A stretch of DNA of 5,220 nt from Candidatus Bathyarchaeota archaeon (lineage in GTDB: Archaea > Thermoproteota > Bathyarchaeia > RBG-16-48-13 > GCA-020345945): positions 966,562 through 971,781 of the forward strand of contig CP070773.1 of the NCBI GenBank assembly GCA_020345945.1. The letters are read 5' to 3'. Positions 1-4,078 of this stretch are shown here, in pieces. Made by a program: the position numbers and the translations under genes. Below the pieces are notes generated by a model. That model did not search any database, had not been told where the DNA came from, and was given only the letters and a program-made list of their open reading frames with translations. The stretch's first letter is position 1; the number at the start of each line of letters is the position of its first letter.

Positions 1-36
1 TTTTTTCTCTTTGTTTTACCTTTTTGAGTGTTTTAT
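1..36 (+). terminator. T-rich tract, possible end of an upstream plus-strand transcript
   Basis: The first 36 bases contain T runs of 6, 4, 5 and 4. Archaeal transcription commonly ends at oligo-T without a hairpin, so this could terminate a plus-strand gene lying left of the window, convergent with the coiled-coil gene. No reading frame of useful length crosses it. The alternative is simple AT-rich spacer. The remaining bases to 98 hold only a short palindrome (84-95). Confidence 0.25.
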
Positions 37-98
37 GTTGTAGATAAAACTAACCTATCCTGTGAAGGACAATAAGAGAGTAGAAGAATATTCTTGGA

Positions 99-878
99 CT
101 AGCTTTGAGAGTACACTTTTTCATACATCTTTTCCAGTGTCCATCTCAAAGATGTTCGAAGTTCCCTGAGCCTTCGGTCTGTTCTGTAGTTCTTGATTCG
201 TATCTCTTCTATCATTCCATCCTCCGATTCTCTAACCTCGTATGAGAATCTCATGTCTGGGGAAAGCTTCTCTTTCTTCTCGTCTTCTTCGTCTCTTTTC
301 ATCATCTCTTCAAAAATTCGTTTGACCATAAAGGACTCGAAAGGAGGAATATCTCTGGAGAGCTTGACTTCGTTTGAGGGAATTACACGCAGATCCTCTT
401 GGCCGATCTGCATTTCAGCCAAAAGGGTTCCACTAGTTGTTTTCAGCGGCACAACTCGTTCGTACTCAAATTTAACTCGAGGTGGTTCTTCAGAGGGCTC
501 AGGTATTCGGGCTTTCTTGAAGCTGACCTGACCCAACCGTTTATCAAGCAGAGTTAGAAGCGTTCTCAAATCATCCAGTTCGTTCTCAAGTGCTCCTATC
601 CGTTCTTGGAGAGATTGGCGGAGATCTGCAAGTCTCCTGGTGTCTTCTTCATCCTCCAGTGCTTTCAGGTCTTCTGTTTGTTGATCTCTTCCTTTATTCA
701 AGCGATCTCTAACACTCCAGGATCGAGTCTGTACCTCTGTACGGTATGACAGCCAAATGATATTGAAGATTACTGGAAGATAAAGATGAGCATATCTCGA
801 ACTACAGAGTCTTTTCAGAATAGCCTTCTCTGATGGAGTTTCCAGTAGATTCAAACCTGGTAGGCTATGGACCTTCAA
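99..878 (-). CDS. Coiled-coil protein of unknown function
   Basis: I do not recognise a named family. Residues 80-116 show a clean heptad pattern (Leu/Ile at 83, 86, 90, 94, 97, 101, 104, 108, 111, 115), a predicted coiled coil likely to drive oligomerisation. Residues 136-259 are a charged mixed alpha/beta region with an acidic/lysine cluster near 200-210 and a basic helical end. The given start is a TTG overlapping the 3' end of the nuclease gene by 14 bases; GAGGT lies 11 bases before it, and an in-frame stop lies three codons upstream. The only other start in the first 60 codons is TTG at 701, giving 200 residues and beginning just before the coiled coil, preceded by GGAGTG. The longer form has a hydrophobic stretch (residues 32-45) that could be a membrane or buried helix. 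Coding status is confident, the start is not. The overlap suggests co-transcription with the nuclease. Confidence 0.7.
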   Translation of the reverse strand: MKVHSLPGLNLLETPSEKAILKRLCSSRYAHLYLPVIFNIIWLSYRTEVQTRSWSVRDRLNKGRDQQTEDLKALEDEEDTRRLADLRQSLQERIGALENELDDLRTLLTLLDKRLGQVSFKKARIPEPSEEPPRVKFEYERVVPLKTTSGTLLAEMQIGQEDLRVIPSNEVKLSRDIPPFESFMVKRIFEEMMKRDEEDEKKEKLSPDMRFSYEVRESEDGMIEEIRIKNYRTDRRLRELRTSLRWTLEKMYEKVYSQS

Positions 879-1155
879 GTACGGTTTCTACCTCGACACT
901 AGCACCTTTCTTGAAGGACCATATCTCCACTCTCGCATTGAAGGCCTTGCCCCACTCTATCAGAGTCCTCCGAGAATCCTCGCTTACTCGCCCTCTACCG
1001 CTCTTTACTTGGATAAGCAACGCTTTTCCACCTTTCCCCGCAAAGACGTCAACAGGACTGTGGGAAGCTGCACTTCTATGACAGAACCATCCCTTTTTCC
1101 TCAGAATCCTTAGCGTCTTGTATTCGTAGGCCCGACCTTTTGCGTATTGTGACAA
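865..1155 (-). CDS. Hjc-like PD-(D/E)XK nuclease (archaeal Holliday junction resolvase family)
   Basis: This 96-residue protein has the layout of archaeal Hjc. It has KGRAYEY near the N-terminus (Glu11), an Arg/Ser-rich strand (RSAASHS, 27-33), then PVDVFAGKGG (Asp36) and LLIQVKSG (Gln49, Lys51), followed by a WGKAFNARVEIW helix-strand pair near the C-terminus. Hjc resolves four-way DNA junctions as a dimer with Mg2+, using Glu, Asp, Glu and Lys. Here the second catalytic Glu of the E-x-K pair is Gln, a Q-x-K variant also known in Mrr-type nucleases. It may therefore be a general PD-(D/E)XK nuclease and not a true resolvase. The start is TTG, the first in-frame start, preceded by GTGGGG five bases upstream. 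Length is slightly below the usual Hjc size of about 120 residues. It is followed by, and overlaps, the coiled-coil gene, so the two probably form one operon. Confidence 0.7.
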   Translation of the reverse strand: MSQYAKGRAYEYKTLRILRKKGWFCHRSAASHSPVDVFAGKGGKALLIQVKSGRGRVSEDSRRTLIEWGKAFNARVEIWSFKKGASVEVETVLEGP

Positions 1156-1171
1156 GATAACCCCACAGAGA

Positions 1172-1180
1172 AATAAAATC
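1172..1180 (-). promoter_or_regulatory. Possible TATA element for the nuclease operon
   Basis: Read on the minus strand, an AT-rich ATTTTATTT stretch lies about 20 bases before the TTG start. The spacing would imply a leaderless or nearly leaderless transcript and is a little short. A second AT-rich run on the same strand (1221-1229) is another candidate, with a leader of about 40 bases. Neither is secure. Confidence 0.25.
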
Positions 1181-1205
1181 GAATTACTGTCATTCTGTTC
1201 TCAAT

Positions 1206-1228
1206 GGGAATGTGTCCCTTATTTTTTT
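1206..1228 (+). terminator. Weak stem-loop followed by T7 in the divergent spacer
   Basis: GGGA (1206-1209) and TCCC (1215-1218) can pair around a 5-base loop, followed by a run of seven T (1222-1228). This resembles a plus-strand terminator, yet no plus-strand gene ends here; only antisense transcription over the nuclease gene could reach it. On the minus strand the same A-run could instead serve as a TATA element. The stem is only 4 bp, so it may be chance. Confidence 0.25.
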
Positions 1229-1256
1229 ACCGCCCCTGTCCAAAGAAGGAGGTATC

Positions 1257-1289
1257 TTGAAGAAGCTTGATGTATATGTCATAATGTAA
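1257..1289 (+). other. Ten-codon mini-ORF behind a full-strength ribosome site
   Basis: An AAGGAGGT sequence (1246-1253), an excellent match to the 16S 3' end, is followed three bases later by TTG opening a 10-codon frame (MKKLDVYVIM, then TAA at 1287-1289). It sits 37 bases before the dUTPase start. It could be a leader peptide, the remnant of a lost gene, or chance. The TATA candidates for the dUTPase gene lie within or just after it, which argues that the main dUTPase transcript does not include it. Confidence 0.2.
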
Positions 1290-1297
1290 AATTTTGA
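1288..1297 (+). promoter_or_regulatory. Likely TATA box for the dUTPase gene
   Basis: AAAATTTTGA lies about 33 bases before ATG 1326 and 39 before ATG 1332, so transcription would begin near 1319-1321, leaving a leader of roughly 5 to 12 bases. GTATATG at 1272-1278 is an alternative box giving a longer leader. The prediction rests on base pattern and spacing only. Confidence 0.4.
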
Positions 1298-1319
1298 ATT
1301 CTAGAGAAACAAAAGTATT

Positions 1320-1325
1320 GAAGGG
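1320..1325 (+). promoter_or_regulatory. Ribosome site GAAGGG that bears on the dUTPase start
   Basis: GAAGGG directly touches ATG 1326 with no spacer, but lies six bases before the in-frame ATG at 1332. The spacing favours the second ATG, which would shorten the dUTPase by two residues (starting MGAILSKKEI). Confidence 0.4.
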
Positions 1326-1850
1326 ATGCCTATGGGCGCTATCTTATCAAAGAAGGAAATCCTGAACCTTCTAGATTCGAGTAATCCTTTGATTCAGGGA
1401 TTGATTGACCGGAATACCCAAATCGGAGAGAATGGTGTTGACCTCACTGTAGGAAGAGTCTCAAAGTTTGTATCGGAAGGTGCTGTGGACTTCTCGAATC
1501 AAGAGAGAGTGATATCCGAAGTCCAAGATTTGGAATTTGATGAATTGGGATGGATTAGGCTAGAGACAGGGGCCTTTAGGGTGGAGTATAATGAGATCGT
1601 CAATCTACCCAATGATATTGTCGGAATCGCGATGCCTAGGTCGAGTCTAATCAGATGCGGTGTTGCTCTAGTAACATCGTTCTGGGATGCAGGGTACCGC
1701 GGGAGAGGAAAGTCAACAATAGTAATCTTCAATCCAAAAGGTTTCAGGGTGAAGAGAGATTCCAGAATAGCTCAGTTAATTTTTCTCTTTATGAAGAACC
1801 CTTCAGAGAAGGGATATCAAGGAACCTTTCAAGGAGAAGATATTGAATAG
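1326..1850 (+). CDS. dut: dUTP diphosphatase (archaeal dUTPase, dCTP deaminase/dUTPase superfamily)
   Basis: dUTPase hydrolyses dUTP to dUMP and diphosphate, keeping uracil out of DNA and supplying dUMP for thymidylate synthesis; it acts in the cytoplasm, usually as a trimer. The 174 residues carry the motifs in order: ENGVDLTVG (35-43), PRSSL (104-108), WDAGYRG (120-126, with Asp121 and Tyr124), then FNPKGFRVKRDSRIAQLIF (135-153). The last segment is very close to classical trimeric dUTPases. dCTP deaminase and the bifunctional enzyme need a Glu in the strand after the DxGY motif; here that strand reads TIVIFN, so deaminase activity is unlikely. The C-terminus ends soon after YQGTFQG, a few residues short of archaeal relatives that continue past their matching segment. 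The gene stands alone with its own promoter, divergent from the nuclease operon. The start may be ATG 1332 by ribosome-site spacing. Confidence 0.88.
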   Translation: MPMGAILSKKEILNLLDSSNPLIQGLIDRNTQIGENGVDLTVGRVSKFVSEGAVDFSNQERVISEVQDLEFDELGWIRLETGAFRVEYNEIVNLPNDIVGIAMPRSSLIRCGVALVTSFWDAGYRGRGKSTIVIFNPKGFRVKRDSRIAQLIFLFMKNPSEKGYQGTFQGEDIE

Positions 1851-1911
1851 TGAAGTTTGTATTGCACGATTCACTGGTGGTTGTTGAATAGTTGAGGTCG
1901 GGGAAGGGAAA

Positions 1912-2001
1912 ATGACGAACATATCTAGGCTAACACTTTTTTGTCAGGCAGCAGTATTGCTTTTTAGAGTCATAGAGTATCGATTGAAGAGGCTTACCTG
2001 A
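1912..2001 (+). CDS. Possible small protein (29 aa) coupled to the SWIM gene
   Basis: An ATG at 1912, preceded by purine-rich GGGAAGGGAAA, opens a 29-codon frame. Its TGA overlaps the ATG of the next gene as TGATG, a classic translational-coupling arrangement. The peptide begins MTNISRLTLF and has a hydrophobic middle (AAVLLF) and a basic end (EYRLKRLT), so it could be a tiny membrane-associated or leader peptide. Against it: a T6 run and a better TATA-like element for the SWIM gene lie inside this frame, and a frame of this length arises easily by chance. No family is recognised. Confidence 0.25.
   Translation: MTNISRLTLFCQAAVLLFRVIEYRLKRLT
1937..1942 (+). terminator. Oligo-T run after the dUTPase gene
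   Basis: Six T in the spacer 87 bases after the dUTPase stop are the only strong T run before the next gene, and fit a simple archaeal oligo-T terminator. No hairpin is associated. If the 29-codon frame across it is real, this reading would be wrong. Confidence 0.35.
1960..1969 (+). promoter_or_regulatory. Likely TATA box of the SWIM gene
   Basis: CTTTTTAGAG is centred about 36 bases before ATG 2001. A start of transcription near 1991 would leave a leader of about 10 bases. GAGG at 1989-1992, eight bases before the ATG, is a plausible ribosome site but would lie at the very 5' end of that leader. Confidence 0.35.
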
Positions 2002-2387
2002 TGGTCGAGACTGATGAAATTATAGAAGAAACGAATGCAATTGTGGCTGAAGGGAAAATCTTCGTGAATAGGGAAGAAGAAATCTACACTGTGGAAGATC
2101 CATCAAAAAAGCAGTTTGAGGTCGCTCAGACCATAGATGGTTGGTATTGCTCGTGTGAACCTTACAAGGATAAGGGAATCTGCCAGCACATCCTTGCCGT
2201 AAATATCGCTGCTCGGGAAGGAACAATCAATGAGCAACGTGCCCCTCGCCCAAGAGGTCGACCGAGAAGACGCTCTGAACAAAGGAGGCCAAGGAGAAGA
2301 CCTTCAGGACAGAGTTCAGAACGAGGACGGCGTTGGGGAAAGACGTCAGGTCGTAGAACCCGTTCACAGAACCAGAGACGTCGATGA
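2001..2387 (+). CDS. Small SWIM zinc-finger protein with AT-hook-like motif and Arg-rich tail
   Basis: Residues 26-75 form a SWIM zinc finger: WYCSC (Cys50, Cys52) followed by ICQHILAV (Cys61, His63, Ala66), matching the C-x-C...C-x-H-x-x-A signature. SWIM domains bind DNA or protein partners; the trailing Ala is also the invariant residue stressed for Shu2/SWS1 recombination factors, though such alanines are not exclusive to them. After residue 80 the protein becomes a low-complexity basic tail: 21 of its last 49 residues are Arg. The tail includes RPRGRPRRR (83-91), whose R-G-R-P core matches an AT-hook that sits in the DNA minor groove. The N-terminal 25 residues are acidic. The likely role, by inference, is a nucleic-acid-binding accessory factor, possibly in DNA repair given the nearby resolvase-like nuclease and dUTPase. 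The ATG start has GAGG eight bases upstream. RNA binding is an equally fair reading of the tail. Confidence 0.8.
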   Translation: MVETDEIIEETNAIVAEGKIFVNREEEIYTVEDPSKKQFEVAQTIDGWYCSCEPYKDKGICQHILAVNIAAREGTINEQRAPRPRGRPRRRSEQRRPRRRPSGQSSERGRRWGKTSGRRTRSQNQRRR

Positions 2388-2486
2388 ATGAGAACAATTA
2401 CAGAGAATTTTCTCTTTGGATGGAAATCAAAGGTCGCTCACTCCATTTTGGATGAGGTCTTCTACCAGTTGAGACTTCTCAAGTAA
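2388..2486 (+). CDS. Possible small protein (32 aa) abutting the SWIM gene
   Basis: ATG follows directly on the TGA of the SWIM gene (TGAATG), opening a 32-codon frame that ends TAA at 2486. Its last 25 bases overlap the 3' end of the convergent membrane-protein gene. The peptide begins MRTITENFLFGWKSK and its second half (VAHSILDEVFYQLRLLK) could form an amphipathic helix. The stop/start contact would allow reinitiation without a separate ribosome site. No family is recognised, and frames of this size occur by chance, so this is a candidate only. Confidence 0.25.
   Translation: MRTITENFLFGWKSKVAHSILDEVFYQLRLLK
2402..2415. repeat. Short inverted repeat between convergent genes
   Basis: AGAGAA and TTCTCT face each other across TT, in the 74-base gap between the SWIM gene and the convergent membrane-protein gene. 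It may help end transcription in either direction, although the T run after it is only three bases. Confidence 0.25.
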
Positions 2487-3466
2487 GTTAGTAGGTCCCA
2501 GAGTCTCCCTGTGATCCCTTCTTGCGTCGCAAAGACGGTTAGAAGAATCAAACCGAATAAGATACACATCTCAGGTGCACCCAGTCGTCTCGCTATAGCG
2601 ATGAGAATAGATAAAGTAATGTAGCCAAAATAGGTCACTGCGAACACGACGAGTAGAGTCTTGGTCAAATCAAGCCCGATAGGAAACATCATGGTATGTC
2701 CGGTATAGGCGTCCATGACAAACCTTGCGAAGAGAGGAACCATCAGAACATATTGGATTCTTAATCCTACCTCAGGCTCAAATCCGCCAAGTGTAAGAAC
2801 GGCAAAGCCGGCTGGACCCGAGTTCACCCCTGGAATCGATAGAAGTCCTATCGTTAGACCAGTAACAATCAGCTGCCCGATATTCATTTTTATGAGGATT
2901 CCTGCACGCGTATCTTCTATCTTTTTGCCTATTCTTCTGCTGACTATGCCGACTGCGATTAAGGCTATTCCTAGAGAGAGATTCGTCAGATACCCGACGA
3001 ACTCTACCAGATATGGTTGAAGAGAAGAGTAGAATCCTCCTAACGCGAGGAACTGAGATGATGCGAATGCTGCAAAAAAGCCTGCCAAGATCTTTGCGAT
3101 ATCCTCGACCTGTACAAGCTCCATTTCCCAAAGTTGACTCCATGCTCGTGCAAAGAGAAGAGTGACTACTCCAAAGGAGTCTTCTATCAACTTCAGTATC
3201 ACCACGAGTATACTCCCTAATCTCAGGTACGGAACTAGAGACTCGAATATAGAATCCGAGAATCCCAGATAGGAGTAGGCAAGCATTGGGAAGTAGCCGA
3301 AAGGGTCTGTTGGCAGCCACTCCAGAGTCCCATGTATTAATCCAACACCAAGTATTCTTTGAACAACATCCATTGAGAGTTGCCCATAGTGTGTTAGCCC
3401 AGCTAAGGTAGCGGTAAGAAGTAGGAAGATTGCTATTGCGATTCTCTTCACGTCGGAAACCTTCAA
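2462..3466 (-). CDS. UppP/BacA-like polytopic membrane protein with altered active site
   Basis: UppP dephosphorylates undecaprenyl diphosphate at the membrane, recycling the lipid carrier for cell-surface glycans. This 334-residue, highly hydrophobic protein keeps the family frame. LIHGTLEWLP (43-52) matches the QGxTEFLP segment and keeps Glu49. LRLGSILVVIL (81-91) matches the next helix. LSIPGVNSG (209-217) and the following VLMVP (240-244) match the PGxSRSG repeat half. Key residues are missing: the SSSGH segment reads TDPFGY (His to Tyr58), and PGxSRSG reads PGVNSGPAG with no Arg. Ordinary phosphatase activity is therefore doubtful; binding or transport of polyprenyl phosphate is possible but is inference. 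The family is usually about 265-280 residues; extra length lies in the middle (95-160) and C-terminus. The start is TTG at 3466, or GTG at 3451, which has GAAGGT seven bases upstream. A TATA-like element sits at 3494-3505. Confidence 0.7.
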   Translation of the reverse strand: MKVSDVKRIAIAIFLLLTATLAGLTHYGQLSMDVVQRILGVGLIHGTLEWLPTDPFGYFPMLAYSYLGFSDSIFESLVPYLRLGSILVVILKLIEDSFGVVTLLFARAWSQLWEMELVQVEDIAKILAGFFAAFASSQFLALGGFYSSLQPYLVEFVGYLTNLSLGIALIAVGIVSRRIGKKIEDTRAGILIKMNIGQLIVTGLTIGLLSIPGVNSGPAGFAVLTLGGFEPEVGLRIQYVLMVPLFARFVMDAYTGHTMMFPIGLDLTKTLLVVFAVTYFGYITLSILIAIARRLGAPEMCILFGLILLTVFATQEGITGRLWDLLTYLRSLNW

Positions 3467-3493
3467 AGATTAGTCTAGAATCTGGTGAGAATT

Positions 3494-3505
3494 AACATAT
3501 AGAAA
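3494..3505 (-). promoter_or_regulatory. Likely TATA box of the UppP-like gene
   Basis: On the minus strand TTTCTATATGTT is centred about 33 bases before TTG 3466. It predicts transcription from near 3473, a short leader for either start, and independence from the RAM genes upstream. Confidence 0.4.
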
Positions 3506-3543
3506 TTCTACGGAGACCCAGATCTACGGGCAAGCAGAGTTTG

Positions 3544-3768
3544 CTAGGCTTCTACCAAGGTTTCCGTACTTCTGACACCTTCAATCAAGTTGATCTTTTT
3601 TGAGATCTCTCTTACGGATTTGTAGTCTTCAGCCTCGATGAAGACGACGATATCGAATCTGCCGTAACAAAAGTAGGCTTTCTTCACTGAAGGCATCTCA
3701 ATAACCGCTGCTAATATTGGTTCAGCCCTAGTTGGTACGATCTTTAAGAGAGCACAGGCATTCAGCAT
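3544..3768 (-). CDS. Stand-alone Lrp/AsnC ligand-binding (RAM) domain protein, second of a pair
   Basis: The 74-residue protein is a single RAM domain without the DNA-binding helix-turn-helix of full Lrp/AsnC regulators. RAM domains fold as beta-alpha-beta-beta-alpha-beta units, assemble as dimers and octamers, and bind amino acids or other small molecules. The diagnostic centre is VKKAYFCYGRFDIVVFIEAED (28-48, with G-R-F-D at 36-39), and the last strand is STETLVEA. It aligns without gaps to its upstream neighbour with about 24 identities in 74 positions, so the two are duplicates. The ATG lies one base after the neighbour's TAG, with a purine-rich GGAGGGAG ribosome site inside the neighbour's last codons, so translation is coupled. 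An upstream extension of the frame exists but overlaps the neighbour and is unlikely to be used. The ligand cannot be told from sequence. Confidence 0.82.
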   Translation of the reverse strand: MLNACALLKIVPTRAEPILAAVIEMPSVKKAYFCYGRFDIVVFIEAEDYKSVREISKKINLIEGVRSTETLVEA

Positions 3769-3769
3769 C

Positions 3770-4009
3770 CTAGTCTCCCTCCGTTTCAAGTTCAATAAGC
3801 GTTTCTGTGAAGACCACGCCACCCATCCTACTAAGCTTGAAGACAACATCGTTCAGTTTATTGTGGTCTTTTGCCTCTAAATCAGCCACAACATCGTACC
3901 TTCCAAAAACTGGAAATGACTTCTTCACTTCTGGGATCTGCTTAATCCTACTCGCAACTTCGTCAAATCTTCCTCTTTCAGTTCTTATCAAAGTACAGGC
4001 GGAGACCAT
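3770..4009 (-). CDS. Stand-alone Lrp/AsnC ligand-binding (RAM) domain protein, first of a pair
   Basis: The 79-residue single RAM domain lacks any helix-turn-helix. It has the typical EVKKSFPVFGRYDVVADLEA segment (27-46, G-R-Y-D at 36-39) and a final VFTETLIEL strand; a short acidic tail (ETEGD) follows. Such proteins may sense a metabolite and pair with full-length Lrp regulators or with enzymes; a partner is not visible here. The start is ATG with GAGGTGA four bases upstream, a near-perfect archaeal ribosome site, and a TATA element at 4041-4052. It is first in a two-gene operon with its paralogue, and both could form mixed oligomers. The gene is divergent from the amidohydrolase gene, a common arrangement for a regulator and its target, but without a DNA-binding domain regulation could only be indirect. 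Confidence 0.82.
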   Translation of the reverse strand: MVSACTLIRTERGRFDEVASRIKQIPEVKKSFPVFGRYDVVADLEAKDHNKLNDVVFKLSRMGGVVFTETLIELETEGD

Positions 4010-4013
4010 AGGC

Positions 4014-4020
4014 TCACCTC
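4014..4020 (-). promoter_or_regulatory. Strong ribosome binding site fixing the first RAM start
   Basis: On the minus strand GAGGTGA stands four bases before ATG 4009 and matches the anti-Shine-Dalgarno sequence over its full length. This makes the ATG at 4009 secure and shows that the transcript has a leader. Confidence 0.65.
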
Positions 4021-4040
4021 AATCTCATGCTATGGCAGGG

Positions 4041-4052
4041 ATAACTTATAAC
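4041..4052. promoter_or_regulatory. Shared palindromic TATA element between divergent genes
   Basis: TTATAA at 4046-4051 is its own reverse complement, in an AT-rich setting (ATAACTTATAAC). At the usual 26-27 bases it predicts a minus-strand start near 4022, just upstream of the RAM ribosome site, and a plus-strand start near 4075, just before GTG 4079. The 69-base spacer between start codons holds no better box for either side. One element may thus serve both directions. Confidence 0.45.
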
Positions 4053-4078
4053 ACTCACGGAAACAATCCAGATTCAGA

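Noticed and set aside
193..531. Plus-strand frame of 112 codons opposite the coiled-coil gene
   Set aside because: It is very Ser-rich, as expected from the complement of a charged helical coding strand, with no domain and no ribosome site; it is a shadow of the minus-strand gene.
790..815. GTTCGAG on the minus strand resembling a tRNA T-loop
   Set aside because: The flanking five-base arms do not pair, and no acceptor stem or anticodon arm can be laid out around it.
1326..1850. Annotation as dCTP deaminase
   Set aside because: The superfamily is shared, but the deaminase Glu is absent and the FNPKGF...RIAQLIF segment is of dUTPase type.
2008..2055. CTGATGA followed by CTGA, resembling box C/D guide RNA boxes
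   Set aside because: The first C-box base does not fit the purine rule, there is no internal C'/D' pair, and the stretch is inside a well-supported coding frame.
2778..3320. Minus-strand frame of 180 codons inside the membrane-protein gene
   Set aside because: The product is rich in Arg and Ser without recognisable motifs, while the other frame has clear UppP-like motifs and membrane helices.
3769..3849. N-terminal extension of the second RAM gene to 3849
   Set aside because: It would overlap the first RAM gene by 80 bases and adds sequence unlike the family; the ATG at 3768 has a good ribosome site and matches the paralogue's start.
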